Shown piece after piece: positions 1 to 9,284 of a stretch of DNA of 64,000 nucleotides. The stretch lies in NCBI GenBank assembly GCA_016222805.1, contig JACRQG010000011.1:124001-188000 (forward strand), written 5' to 3'. Made by a program: the position numbers and the translations under genes. The notes below the pieces were generated by a model. It did no database searches, had not been told where the DNA came from, and saw only the letters and a program-made list of their open reading frames with translations. Positions within the stretch are counted from its first letter, which is position 1; each line of letters starts with the position of its first letter. The DNA is from Verrucomicrobiota bacterium (GTDB lineage Bacteria; Verrucomicrobiota; Verrucomicrobiia; Opitutales; Opitutaceae).

Positions 1-1706
1 TTCTCGACCTGGTGTCGGACATCACGAGTTCCCTCAACCTTTCGGTGCTGCTGCGGCGGGTGATGAGCGAGGCCACGCGGATGCTGAAGGCGGATCGCTC
101 GACGCTGTTCCTCAACAACGAGAAGACCAACGAACTCTGGTCGGAAGTGGGCGAGGGACTGAACGCGGTGCAGATCCGGCTGCCGAACCATGTCGGGATC
201 GCGGGGGCGGTGTTCCAGTCGGGGAAGACGATCAACATCCCGCACGCGTATGCGGATCTCCGGTTCAACCCGGCGTTCGACAAGAAGACCGGCTATTTCA
301 CCCGGTCGATCCTGTGCGTGCCGGTGGTGAACAAGAACGGGAAGATCATCGGGGTGACCCAGGCGCTGAACAAGCGTGGCGGGCCGTTCACGGCCGAGGA
401 TGAGGCGCGGTTGCGGGCGTTCACGGCACAGGTCTCGATCGCGCTGGAGAACGCGCGGCTCTTCGAGGACGTGCAGAACATGCGCAACTACAACCAGTCG
501 GTGCTGGAGAGCATGTCGAGCGGCGTGATCACGCTGGGCGAGGAGGGCCGGGTGCACACGTGCAACGCCGCGGGGCTGCGCATCCTCGGAGTGACGGAGG
601 CCGAAATCCTGAACCGGACGGCGGCGGAGTTCTTCCGCGGTCCGAATGCCTGGGTGGCGGAGCGGTTGAAGGAGGTGGCGGAGTCCGGGAAGAGCGCGAC
701 GCTGGTGGACGCCGGGCTGCAGGTGGGCGGCGAGAACCTGAGCGTCAACCTGACGCTGCAGCCGCTGCTGAATCTCAAGGGCGCACGTCTCGGCTCGATG
801 CTGATGATCGAGGACATTAGCAACGAGAAGCGGATGAAGTCGACGATGGCGCGCTACATGGATCCGGGACTGGCGGATCGGTTGCTGGCAGGGGGAAGCG
901 AGGTGCTGGGGGGCCAGAGCATCGAGGCGACGATGCTGTTCTCGGACATCCGTTCCTTCACCACGCTCACCGAGGAACTGGGGGCGCAGGGCACCGTGGC
1001 GCTGCTGAACGAGTACTTCACCGTGATGGTCAACTGCATCACGCAGGAGGGCGGGATGCTCGACAAGTTCATCGGCGACGCGATCATGGCGGAGTTCGGC
1101 ATCCCGGTCTCCCACGGGGACGACACGGATCGGGCGATGCGCGCGGCGGTGGCGATGATCGGCGAACTGCGTTCCCTGAACCGCCGTCGGCAGGAGCGCG
1201 GCCAGAAGCCGATCCACATGGGCATCGGGCTGAACACCGACACGGTGGTGTCCGGCAACATCGGCTCGCCGAAGCGGATGGACTACACGGTCATCGGCGA
1301 CGGCGTGAACCTCGCGTCGCGCCTCGAGGGCGCGTGCAAGGAATACAGCGCGCAGATCCTCGCCAGTGAGTTTACGTACCGGAAGCTGAAGGGCACGTAC
1401 CGGGCGCGGGAGGTGGATCGGGTGGTGGTGAAGGGCAAGACGGAGCCGGTGGGCGTGTACGAAATCCTCGACTACCACAACGAGGAGAGTTTCCCGAACA
1501 TGCCGGAGGTGTTGAACTTCTTCCGGGGCGGGCTCGGGTACTATCGCAAAGGCGAGTTTGATCGGGCGATCGCGCAGTTCCGCGAGGCCCTGGCCTTGCA
1601 TCCGGGCGATCGGCTGAGCGAGACCTACGTCCAGAGATGCGAGTACCTGAAGGCACATTCGCCTGGTCCGGGATGGAATGGCGTCTGGGTAATGAAGTCG
1701 AAGTAG
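1..1706 (+). CDS. GAF-PAS-class III adenylate/guanylate cyclase, 5' partial
   Basis: This is the 3' part of a signalling nucleotide cyclase gene. The frame is open from base 3, and the residues before the first possible GTG (position 12) read as the start of a GAF domain, so the true start lies before the window. Numbering from that GTG: GAF about 5-150, PAS about 160-275, cyclase about 300-480, one TPR-like hairpin about 505-545. The GAF has the cyclic-nucleotide-binding NKFDE pattern (N120-K121, F126, D130-E131). The cyclase keeps the two metal aspartates (FSDIRSF D312, FIGDA D356), the base-reading K352 and T426, and the transition-state pair N433/R437, so it should be active. K plus T favours ATP as substrate. 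No membrane segment is visible in this part, which fits a soluble CyaB1-like enzyme. A further sensor domain upstream is likely. Confidence 0.9.
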   Translation, partial: LDLVSDITSSLNLSVLLRRVMSEATRMLKADRSTLFLNNEKTNELWSEVGEGLNAVQIRLPNHVGIAGAVFQSGKTINIPHAYADLRFNPAFDKKTGYFTRSILCVPVVNKNGKIIGVTQALNKRGGPFTAEDEARLRAFTAQVSIALENARLFEDVQNMRNYNQSVLESMSSGVITLGEEGRVHTCNAAGLRILGVTEAEILNRTAAEFFRGPNAWVAERLKEVAESGKSATLVDAGLQVGGENLSVNLTLQPLLNLKGARLGSMLMIEDISNEKRMKSTMARYMDPGLADRLLAGGSEVLGGQSIEATMLFSDIRSFTTLTEELGAQGTVALLNEYFTVMVNCITQEGGMLDKFIGDAIMAEFGIPVSHGDDTDRAMRAAVAMIGELRSLNRRRQERGQKPIHMGIGLNTDTVVSGNIGSPKRMDYTVIGDGVNLASRLEGACKEYSAQILASEFTYRKLKGTYRAREVDRVVVKGKTEPVGVYEILDYHNEESFPNMPEVLNFFRGGLGYYRKGEFDRAIAQFREALALHPGDRLSETYVQRCEYLKAHSPGPGWNGVWVMKSK

Positions 1707-1730
1707 GGGCCTGAGGCGGCCGTAAGGCAG

Positions 1731-1782
1731 TGGTAGCCGGCCCGCGTTGAGAACAGGCCGGGGTCGGCGCCCCCGGCTACAT
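1731..1782. repeat. Family B intergenic hairpin repeat
   Basis: A GC-rich inverted repeat fills the gap between the convergent cyclase and pentapeptide genes. Outer arms TAGCCGG (1734-1740) and CCGGCTA (1773-1779) enclose an inner hairpin at 1756-1781, GGCCGGGG pairing with CCCCGGC and followed by TACA. Related copies are at 31604-31629, 31723-31751 (reverse orientation) and 51258-51283. It could act as a bidirectional terminator, but there is no T-run. Confidence 0.7.
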
Positions 1783-1850
1783 CTGAATCAGGTTTTCGCC
1801 AGCCGGGACCGGTGTCGGCGAAGCTGGACGGTCGCCGCTCGGGATTGGCC

Positions 1851-2687
1851 TTACCGCGGTCCTGAAGCCTGCGACCAGCGCTGATAGTCCGCCTGCAATT
1901 CGCGCGGGGCGGTGGAAGTCGGGGCGAACTTCTTCTTGAGATGCTCGAGCTGGCGGGCGTTGAGGCCTCGGGCGGCCCACCAGTTGGCATGGGTGAAATC
2001 CGCGTCGGTCAGGTCGGCGCCGTCGAGGCGGGCCAGGGAGAGGTTGGCGCCCTTGAGACTGGCGGATTCCAGCTTGGCTCCGGAGAGGTTGGCGCCCTGG
2101 AGGTTGGCACCGGCGAAGTTCGCCATCAGGCAAATGACGTCGGAAAGGTCCGCGGCTGAGAAATCGGCGTTTTCGGCCTGGGCCTGTTCGAGGGATGCGG
2201 CGGCGAGGTTGGCACGGCGGAGGTTGGCGCCCTTGAGCGCCACCTGCAGGAGCCGGGCCTCGGTGAGGTTTGCCTGGCTCAGGTTGACGGCCGTCAGGTC
2301 GGCGAGGTCCAGCGTGGCGCCGGAGAGGCGGGCACCCTCGAGGTTGGCGCGGGCGAGGTTGGCGCGGACGAGGACGGCCTGCTGCAGGTTGCAGCCCGGC
2401 AGGGATACGCCGGCGAAGTTCAGTCCCCGGAGCTCGGCGGAACGCCATTCCCGGTGGCCGGCGCTGGCCAGGTGCAGGAAGGCGGTCTCGCGTTCCGCCG
2501 GGGAGGAGCCGGGCTGGCACAGGAGCCAGAAGTCGCGCTCGAAGGAGTTGCGCCGCTGTTGCCGGTGCAGATCGGCGGCGAGCCAGACATTGAAGGTGAG
2601 CAGGCCCAGAAGCACGGCGGCGGCGCCCCAGAGAAAGGGAAACCCGCTTGCGTGGCGACGGGCGCCTGGATCTGAATTCGCGCTCAT
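1851..2687 (-). CDS. Membrane-anchored pentapeptide-repeat protein
   Basis: A 278-residue protein with one N-terminal membrane segment (about 17-40) followed by a long run of A(N/D)LxxA pentapeptides from about residue 80 to 240, such as ALKGANLRRANLAAAS and ANLQGANLSGAKL. Such repeats fold as a right-handed quadrilateral beta-helix. A short charged C-terminal tail follows. The protein probably sits in the inner membrane with the helix in one soluble compartment; its partner and role cannot be read from the sequence. It is divergent from the SGNH hydrolase gene with only 65 bp between the starts, so the two may share a promoter region. The ATG at 2687 gives the whole membrane anchor and is preferred. 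Confidence 0.85.
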   Translation of the reverse strand: MSANSDPGARRHASGFPFLWGAAAVLLGLLTFNVWLAADLHRQQRRNSFERDFWLLCQPGSSPAERETAFLHLASAGHREWRSAELRGLNFAGVSLPGCNLQQAVLVRANLARANLEGARLSGATLDLADLTAVNLSQANLTEARLLQVALKGANLRRANLAAASLEQAQAENADFSAADLSDVICLMANFAGANLQGANLSGAKLESASLKGANLSLARLDGADLTDADFTHANWWAARGLNARQLEHLKKKFAPTSTAPRELQADYQRWSQASGPR

Positions 2688-2752
2688 ATGGAACAGTGGC
2701 GGCCCAACGGCTCAAGGCGGTCTCGTTGCATCGGCGAGACGACGCCATACCG

Positions 2753-4462
2753 ATGAATGCCTCCGACACAACGCCGGAGCGGAAGGGCGGGGCCAGGGCG
2801 GAGGCGACCCTATCGCCCCGGAGACTGCTCTTCCGGGTGGCGGCGGTGCTCCTGGGCCTCTCGCCCCTGGTGTTGCTGGAAGGGGGGCTGCGGCTGTTCG
2901 ATCTCGGGCGGCCCTTGGACACGCCGGATCCCTTCGTAGGATTCAATCGCACCTTTCCCCTCTTTGAGCGACAGGGCGCGGTGTATCGCACCACGCGGGC
3001 CCATGCCCCGTTCATCCAACTCCAGGAGTTTCCGGCGGAGAAGCCCCGGAATGGCTACCGGATCTTCTGCTTCGGCGGTTCGACCGTGTACGGGCATCCG
3101 TACTTGGGTGACACCGCGTTTCCGAAGTGGCTGGAGCTGGAACTGGCCGCCACGGACCCGACCCGGGCCTGGCAGGCCGTCAACTGCGGCGGCGTCTCCT
3201 ACGCGAGCTACCGCATCGTCCCGCTCGTGCAGGAGGCGCTGCGTCACCAGCCGGACCTGGTGATCCTGTCCACCGGGCACAACGAGTTCCTGGAAGATCG
3301 CACCTACCGGGCGTTGAAGTCGCGTGCAGCCTGGTGGGCGTGGCTGCAGGGGAGGATCAACTCGCTGCACACCGTGGCTTGGGTGCGGGGATGGTGGAGC
3401 CATGGGCGGTCGACGACGCACCAGGTGGACGCGGGGCCGGCGACCGGCGACGGTTTCAGTCCCACCGTGGACACGCGGCTGAACTCCGCGAGCGGGTACG
3501 CCGCGTACCGGCGGGATCGCGAGTGGCACGAACGGGTCGTGGCGCAGTTCGACGAGTCGGTGCGGCGGATCGTCGCCGCGTGCCAGGCGGCGCGGGTGCC
3601 GATCCTCCTGGTACGAATGGGGTCGAACCTGCGCGATTGTCCGCCGTTCAAGTCGGAGCATCGCGCGGGGCTGGCCCCGGAGCGCGAAGCCGACTGGCAG
3701 GCGGCCGTGGACTTGGCGGCGGAGTGCGAAAAGGCCGATCCCGAACGCGCGCTGCGCTACTACCGGGAGGCGGAGGCGATCGACGGAGAGTACGCCCTCC
3801 TGCATTACCGGATGGCCCGGTTGCTGGATCGACTCGGGCGGGCCGCCGAGGCGCTGGCGCATTTCCAGAAGGCGAGGGATGAGGACATCTGCCCGCTGCG
3901 AATCCTGGGGGCGCTGGAGCGGTGCCTCCAGCAAATCGCGGCGGAGACGGGCGTCCCGCTGGTGGACACGGCTGCGCTGGTGGCGGCGCGGAGCCCGGAA
4001 GGGATCCCGGGCAACGACTGGTTTGTCGACCACGTGCATCCCAACATCGGCGGACACCAGTTGATCGCCCGCGCCCTGGCGGACCAGATGCGAGCCGGCG
4101 GCTGGGTGCAGGCCGGGGCGGCGTGGCCGGAGGACGCGCGGCGGGAGACCTATGCGCGGCACCTGGCGGCGCTCGGCCCCGCCTATTTTGCCGACGGACG
4201 GCGCCGGGTGGAATGGCTGGAGAACTGGGCGCAACGCGAGCGGCTCGCCGGCGAGGCATTTCCCGCGGATCCGCGCGGCTATGCGCGGCTGGGTTTCCGG
4301 CGGATTGATCTCGGGGAGGACGAGGGGGCCTGGGAGGTGCTGGACGAGGCGTTGAAGCGCGACGCGGGCCTGGCGGAGATGATCCGCCGCCACGCCCGCG
4401 AGCTCGAGGCCGAGGGTCGCGCCGATCGCGCGGCGGCGCTGCGGAGCCGCGTGGAGCAGTGA
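2753..4462 (+). CDS. SGNH/GDSL-type hydrolase with TPR-like insert
   Basis: A 569-residue protein with an N-terminal membrane anchor or signal (about 22-45) and an SGNH hydrolase fold, so an esterase or acetyl-esterase is likely. Block I is FGGST with Ser110 as nucleophile, block II Gly is in NCGGVSY, block III Asn177 is in GHNEF, and block V D426-x-x-H429 is in DHVHPN. Between blocks III and V lies an alpha-helical insert of about 80 residues with TPR character (ALRYYREAEAI, HYRMARLLDRLG). A C-terminal helical extension of about 130 residues follows the catalytic core. The ATG at 2753 was chosen because earlier in-frame starts run into the divergent gene and lack a signal. Similar large proteins often modify surface polysaccharide; the substrate is unknown. 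Confidence 0.8.
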   Translation: MNASDTTPERKGGARAEATLSPRRLLFRVAAVLLGLSPLVLLEGGLRLFDLGRPLDTPDPFVGFNRTFPLFERQGAVYRTTRAHAPFIQLQEFPAEKPRNGYRIFCFGGSTVYGHPYLGDTAFPKWLELELAATDPTRAWQAVNCGGVSYASYRIVPLVQEALRHQPDLVILSTGHNEFLEDRTYRALKSRAAWWAWLQGRINSLHTVAWVRGWWSHGRSTTHQVDAGPATGDGFSPTVDTRLNSASGYAAYRRDREWHERVVAQFDESVRRIVAACQAARVPILLVRMGSNLRDCPPFKSEHRAGLAPEREADWQAAVDLAAECEKADPERALRYYREAEAIDGEYALLHYRMARLLDRLGRAAEALAHFQKARDEDICPLRILGALERCLQQIAAETGVPLVDTAALVAARSPEGIPGNDWFVDHVHPNIGGHQLIARALADQMRAGGWVQAGAAWPEDARRETYARHLAALGPAYFADGRRRVEWLENWAQRERLAGEAFPADPRGYARLGFRRIDLGEDEGAWEVLDEALKRDAGLAEMIRRHARELEAEGRADRAAALRSRVEQ

Positions 4463-4495
4463 CCGACGCCCGGGCGAAAAGCCGAGGCGGAAACG

Positions 4496-5992
4496 CTACC
4501 GGATCTTCTGGTCGGGCAATTCCTGCTTGATGCCGGCGTCGAGCGGCATGCGGTCGGTTTCGGGGGTGAGCCCCACCTCCCGCATCACGCGCGCCAGTTC
4601 CGCCTGCATCTCCCGGACGACGCCCGCGTACTTCGGGCGATCGATGAGATTGTGCCGCTCCTCCGGGTCGAACTCGATATTGTAGAGCTCCGCCCGATGC
4701 CGGTCGGGTCCGCCGTCGCCGTGCGGCGCCCGGCTATACTTCCAGGTCTCGGTGCGGACCGCGCGGACGTTGGGCGTGTACGGGAACTGCTTCTCGTAGT
4801 TGTAGTGGTAAAGCCAGGACTTGCGCCAGGCGGGATCACCCTGCTGCACGAGGGTCTTCCATGAGCGGCCGTGGGTTCGTGGCAACGCCGGGGCGCCCGC
4901 GAGTTCGAGCAGGCTCGGGGCGACGTCGACGGTGAGCACCTGCTGTTCGATGACCTTGGGGGCCGACGGCGGCGTCAGGCCCGGGAAACGGACCACCTGC
5001 ACGATGCGGATCGAGGGTTCGTGGGCGGTGCGCTTGTCGACCATGCCGTGCTCGCCGTTGAGGATGCCATTGTCGCTCAGGTAGACGATGAGCGTGCGGT
5101 CGAGCTCGCCGCGCTGGCGGAGCAGGTCGTAGAGCCGGCCGACGCTGTCGTCGACCGAGAGGATCGTGCCCCAGTAGGCGCGGGTCATGGCCTCGAAATC
5201 CTTCACCGCGGCGGGGGAGTCGTCGGGAAACTGCTTCCGCCATTCGAACAGCGGACCATAGATGCCGTGCCAGGTGTAGAGACGCTCGCGGATCCACGCG
5301 GGCTTGTCGTCGAGCATGAAGGCGGTCTCCGGGTAAGGGATGCGGACCTGGTCGTAGGTGCGCGCGTATTTCGGCTCCGGGAAATAGAAGGAGTGCGGGG
5401 CCTTGTGGCCGATCATCAGCAGCCACGGCTGGTCGCCGCGCGGGCGCTGGAGCCACTCGACGGCCATGTCGGTGACGGCGGTGGTGTAGTAGCCCTTCAC
5501 GACTTCGCGCTTCCGACCGTGGAAATTGAACTCGGTGTCGAAGTACTTGCCCTGGCCCTTGTGGGTGACGAACCAGTTGAACCCGGGCCGGGGCTCGTCG
5601 TTGTTCTCCCCCATGTGCCATTTGCCGAAATAGGCGGTGTCGTAGCCGGCGGCCTGAAGCACGCGGGGAAAGCTGGGCAGGGTGGCCGGGTACTCGGTGA
5701 AGTTGTCGGTCACGCCGTGGGCGTGGGCGTAGAGACCGCTGAGGAGGCTTGCGCGGCTGGGTGAGCAGAGCGACGTGGTGCAGAAGGCATTCTTGAAATA
5801 GACGCCCTCGCGACCGAGCCGGTCGATGTTGGGGGTCTTGAGGTGGCGATGGCCGGCGAGGCCCAGGGCATCCCACCGTTGATCATCGGTCAGGATGAAG
5901 AGAATGTTCGGGGGGCGGGTTCCGGCCGTGGCGGCGAAGACAACGGGGGCGACAAGAACGAGTGGCAGGAGGGCGACGAGGACGCGGCGCAT
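4496..5992 (-). CDS. Secreted type I sulfatase (1 of 5)
   Basis: A 498-residue arylsulfatase-family enzyme (family S1) with a signal peptide (about 1-20). It should hydrolyse sulfate esters, probably on a sulfated polysaccharide, in the periplasm or outside the cell. The formylglycine motif is canonical: C76-S-P-S-R80 followed by ASLLSG. The metal site TDDQRW is at 35-40, and the HGMVDKRT-type C-terminal active-site region is present. The frame stays open far upstream through a low-complexity tract, but the ATG at 5992 begins a clear signal peptide and is taken as the start. It is the last of five sulfatase genes on this strand, 152 bp from the next. Confidence 0.93.
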   Translation of the reverse strand: MRRVLVALLPLVLVAPVVFAATAGTRPPNILFILTDDQRWDALGLAGHRHLKTPNIDRLGREGVYFKNAFCTTSLCSPSRASLLSGLYAHAHGVTDNFTEYPATLPSFPRVLQAAGYDTAYFGKWHMGENNDEPRPGFNWFVTHKGQGKYFDTEFNFHGRKREVVKGYYTTAVTDMAVEWLQRPRGDQPWLLMIGHKAPHSFYFPEPKYARTYDQVRIPYPETAFMLDDKPAWIRERLYTWHGIYGPLFEWRKQFPDDSPAAVKDFEAMTRAYWGTILSVDDSVGRLYDLLRQRGELDRTLIVYLSDNGILNGEHGMVDKRTAHEPSIRIVQVVRFPGLTPPSAPKVIEQQVLTVDVAPSLLELAGAPALPRTHGRSWKTLVQQGDPAWRKSWLYHYNYEKQFPYTPNVRAVRTETWKYSRAPHGDGGPDRHRAELYNIEFDPEERHNLIDRPKYAGVVREMQAELARVMREVGLTPETDRMPLDAGIKQELPDQKIR

Positions 5993-6144
5993 GGCGGGAG
6001 CGGAAAAGAGGAAGACGGGGAAGACGGGGAAGAGAGGAAGACGGGGGAAGGAGGAAGACGGGGGAAGACGGGGAAGAGAGGAGGACGGGGGGAGACTTGG
6101 GAGACGGAGAAAGAGGAAACGGGGAAGGCCGGGAGGCGGGAGGG
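5993..6144. repeat. Polypurine GAAGACGGG microsatellite-like tract
   Basis: The gap between sulfatases 1 and 2 is almost entirely purine on the plus strand from about 6000 to 6140. It is made of degenerate units of GAAGACGGGG and GAGGAAGACGGG. There are no stops in the sulfatase-1 frame, so it would read as Pro/Ser/Leu-rich sequence if translated; nothing suggests that it is. It is the untranslated leader of sulfatase 1 if the cluster is one transcript. Confidence 0.75.
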
Positions 6145-7605
6145 TCAGGGAGTGGCTTTGGCGGCGCCCTTGACCTTCCGGGGTTTCGCGGGGGCGTTGG
6201 GGTTGTAGGCCGGGTTGCGTGCGGTGGGGAGCAGGGCCTGGGTCGACTGAATCCACGCCAGGAGGTCGGTGAGGAGTTCGTCGCGCCGCGCCACCTCCTT
6301 GTTCGCGAGGTCGTGATGTTCGCCGATGTCCGTAGCGAGGTGGTAGAGTTCGACGGCGTGGTTGGCGGCCAGGTTCGCGCGGCCACCGTCGAGCTGCCAC
6401 TCTTCGTGGAAGAGGTGGAGCTTCCAGTCGCCCTTGCGGATGACACTGACGGGACGCGAGCGGAAGCCGGTGCGGACATCGAGTTCGCGCCCGCGGGTGA
6501 CGGGCTCGTTTAGATAGCCCGGGAAGTGCCAGAAAATCGCGGAGCGCGGCAGCGAGGAGCCGCCCCGGAAGAGCGGCAGCAGGCTGACCCCGTCGAGGAC
6601 CTTGCCGGCGGGGACGGGCGCACCGGCCGCGGCGAGAAAGGTCGGATACAGATCGACATTGATGACCGGCACATCGCAGCGGCTGCTCGGGGCGATCACA
6701 CCGGGCCAGCGGGCGAGGAAGGGCTCGCGGATGCCGCCCTCGTAGTAGCCTCCTTTGTTGCCCCGCAGCGGTTCCTGGGAGGATTGCTGGGTGCCGCCGT
6801 TGTCGCTGGTGAAGACAACGAGGGTGTTGCGGTCGAGTCCGAGTTCGGCGAGGCGCGCGAGGAGCATTCCGATGCCGGCGTCGAGATCGTACAGGCAGGC
6901 GGCGTACAGGGCATGGCTGTGCTGGATCCCCGGCGCCTTTTTCTGGAAGCGGGCCAGCGTGGAGGCACGGGCCTGCAGACCCGTGTGGATGGCGTAGTGC
7001 GGGAGGTAGACGAAGAACGGGCGATCCCGGTTCTTCTCGATGAACGCCAGGGCACCCTGCGTCAGGGAGAAGATGCCCTTGGGATTCTCCGGATCCTGCT
7101 CCCGGACATCGCCCCAGGTGTGGTGCGACTGGTGCACGGTGTCGAAACCCTGCTCGCCGGGTTCGGCGCCCTCCGGTCCGTCGAGGTGCCACTTGCCAAA
7201 GATGCCCGTGGCGTAGCCGGCGGCCTGGAGCGCGTCAGCGAGGGTGACGTTGTCCCGGGCCAGGCCGCTGCGATTGGGGATGGGCACGAGACGCATCGAT
7301 TCCTTGGGGCCGCGGTCCGTGGACTGCACGGCGTACACGTGGTGCCGGGGCGTGTAGGTGCCCGACAGCAGGCACGCGCGGCTGGGGGCGCAGTTTCCGG
7401 CGGCGGCGTAGGCGTTGGAGAAGACCATGCCCTGGCGGGCCAGTGCGTCGAGGTTTGGGGTCTCGTAAAAGTCGGTCCCCTGCCAGCCGACGTCCTTCCA
7501 GCCGAGATCGTCGGCGAAGATCAGGAGAAGGTTGGGTCGGCGATCGGCGGCGGCTGCGCTGGAGGTGGCCGCGAGCAGGCTGAGAAGCAGGAAGAGGCGG
7601 GACAT
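6145..7605 (-). CDS. Secreted type I sulfatase (2 of 5)
   Basis: A 486-residue family S1 sulfatase with a signal peptide (about 1-20, ending AAAA). The FGly motif is C72-A-P-S-R76 followed by ACLLSG. The metal-binding stretch is FADDLGW (30-36), and a TSDNGGT segment carries further metal ligands. The C terminus ends in a short Lys/Ala/Pro-rich tail ([13 protein letters not shown]). The domain plan matches iduronate- or acetylgalactosamine-type sulfatases, but the sulfated sugar cannot be named from sequence alone. It lies 114 bp downstream of sulfatase 3, reading the same way. Confidence 0.93.
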   Translation of the reverse strand: MSRLFLLLSLLAATSSAAAADRRPNLLLIFADDLGWKDVGWQGTDFYETPNLDALARQGMVFSNAYAAAGNCAPSRACLLSGTYTPRHHVYAVQSTDRGPKESMRLVPIPNRSGLARDNVTLADALQAAGYATGIFGKWHLDGPEGAEPGEQGFDTVHQSHHTWGDVREQDPENPKGIFSLTQGALAFIEKNRDRPFFVYLPHYAIHTGLQARASTLARFQKKAPGIQHSHALYAACLYDLDAGIGMLLARLAELGLDRNTLVVFTSDNGGTQQSSQEPLRGNKGGYYEGGIREPFLARWPGVIAPSSRCDVPVINVDLYPTFLAAAGAPVPAGKVLDGVSLLPLFRGGSSLPRSAIFWHFPGYLNEPVTRGRELDVRTGFRSRPVSVIRKGDWKLHLFHEEWQLDGGRANLAANHAVELYHLATDIGEHHDLANKEVARRDELLTDLLAWIQSTQALLPTARNPAYNPNAPAKPRKVKGAAKATP

Positions 7606-7719
7606 GGGGATGGGGGCAATCGCGACGCGGGGAGCGGGGGAGAGCGAGGTGGAAACCGGAGCAGATCCCGGCAGGAAGAGGTGGAGGTGCGCGGGCGCGG
7701 ACCCCGCGGCTGGAAAAGA

Positions 7720-9255
7720 TCAGGGCAGGCGGGGCTTGAGCACGTCCGACTTGTCTTTGGTCCTAGGATACACGGCGTGGTGGGCCTCCAGGGAGGCGAC
7801 CATCCCCTGCATCATGCGGCGCAGGTCGTCCGGGCGGGTGGCGGCGAGGTCCTTTTGCTCGAAGGGATCCTCGGCGAGATTGAAGAGCTGGTAGGCCGCG
7901 CCGCCCGACTGGGGTCCGGGGTGGTAGTGATAGATGACCTTCCAGGAGCCGTCGCGATAGGTCGTGAAATACTCGGAGCGATGCGGCGAATGCGGGTAGT
8001 GCATCAGGAAGCGCTGGTGACGGGAGGGATCCGGCTTTCCGCTGAGCAGGGTGTCGAGGCGCAGGCCGTCGACGACATGGCCGGTTGGAGGCCGCACGCC
8101 CGCCACCCCGAGCAGTGTGGGAAACAGATCCTGCACGGCGGCCTGTTGCGATTGCACGGCCCCCGCGGGGATCGGCAGGCGCTGCTGGTGGGGGTTGCCG
8201 GAGGCCGCCTTGGCCCACGCGGCGATGAAGGGCACGCGCATTCCTCCCTCGTAGTGGGACCCCTTCTTGCCGCGGAGTGGCGCGGCGCACGCGACCGCAT
8301 GCTCGTGGCCGAGCGGGGCGTCGGAGCCGTTGTCGCCGAGGAAGACGATCAGGGTGTTGTCGGCGACACCGAGTTTCTCGAGGTGGTCGAGGAGGTCGCC
8401 GAGGGACTTGTCCATGCCCTCGATCAGCGTGGCGAACGCCTGGGCCTGGGGGGACTTGCCGGAGTTCTGGTAGTGGGCGGCGAAGCGCGGATCGGACTCA
8501 AAGGGGGCATGGACGGCGTAGTGGGCGAAATAGAGGAAGAACGGTCGGGCGTCCTTCACCGCACTGCCGATCTGGGCCTTGGCCTCGAGGGTGAGCGCCT
8601 CGGTGAGGAAGATGTCCTGCCCGTGGTACTTCTCGAGGTGCGGGACGGCGGCCTTGCCGCGCTTGGGATGGCCGTGGCCGAAGTTCTGTTTGCCGTAATA
8701 GCTGGCCGGGGCGCCGATCGAGGCCCCGGCGATGTTGACATCGAAGCCGAGCTTGCGCGGTTCGGCGCCGGCGGAATCGCGCGGGCCGAAGTGGCCCTTG
8801 CCGACGTGGATCGTCCGGTAGCCGGCGGCCCGCAGGAGGGCCGGCAGCGTGACATCGCCCGGCTTGAGGCCTTGCCAGTTCCATTCCCGGGCGCCGAGCG
8901 GGCCGGCGTTGTCGGTGTCGGGATTGATCCAGTTGGTCGTGCGGTGCCGCGCGGCGTTCTGCCCGGTCAGGATCGAAACCCGGGTCGGTGAGCAGACGCT
9001 CATCGCGCAAAACTGGTTGAAGCGAATCCCGCGGGCGGCCAGGCGCTCCATCGACGGCGTGCGGTAATAGTCGTTCAGCGGATAACGCTGCGGGCGGCCG
9101 TTGGCGTCGGTGAGGAAGGGCACCGAGGTGTCCATTACCCCCATGTCGTCGACGAGGAAGACGACGAGATTGGGAGCCGCCGGGGTGGCGGCGGAGACGG
9201 CGGCGAGGGTGGCAACGCCGAAGGCGAAGCAGCGGATGGCAGAAAGGAGTTTCAT
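7720..9255 (-). CDS. Secreted type I sulfatase (3 of 5)
   Basis: A 511-residue family S1 sulfatase with a signal peptide (about 1-24). The FGly motif is C88-S-P-T-R92 followed by VSILTG; metal-binding LVDDMGV is at 34-40. After the DDMG motif there is an insertion naming a DANGRPQRYP loop before the TPSMERLAARG helix, so this enzyme belongs to a different subfamily from sulfatases 1 and 2. The ATG at 9255 begins the signal peptide; an earlier in-frame start at 9333 would fuse it to untypical residues. Its 5' end is 29 bp from the end of sulfatase 4, so the two are probably co-transcribed. Confidence 0.92.
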   Translation of the reverse strand: MKLLSAIRCFAFGVATLAAVSAATPAAPNLVVFLVDDMGVMDTSVPFLTDANGRPQRYPLNDYYRTPSMERLAARGIRFNQFCAMSVCSPTRVSILTGQNAARHRTTNWINPDTDNAGPLGAREWNWQGLKPGDVTLPALLRAAGYRTIHVGKGHFGPRDSAGAEPRKLGFDVNIAGASIGAPASYYGKQNFGHGHPKRGKAAVPHLEKYHGQDIFLTEALTLEAKAQIGSAVKDARPFFLYFAHYAVHAPFESDPRFAAHYQNSGKSPQAQAFATLIEGMDKSLGDLLDHLEKLGVADNTLIVFLGDNGSDAPLGHEHAVACAAPLRGKKGSHYEGGMRVPFIAAWAKAASGNPHQQRLPIPAGAVQSQQAAVQDLFPTLLGVAGVRPPTGHVVDGLRLDTLLSGKPDPSRHQRFLMHYPHSPHRSEYFTTYRDGSWKVIYHYHPGPQSGGAAYQLFNLAEDPFEQKDLAATRPDDLRRMMQGMVASLEAHHAVYPRTKDKSDVLKPRLP

Positions 9256-9284
9256 GGGGGGGCGGGGAGGAAGGGCAGAGAGGC

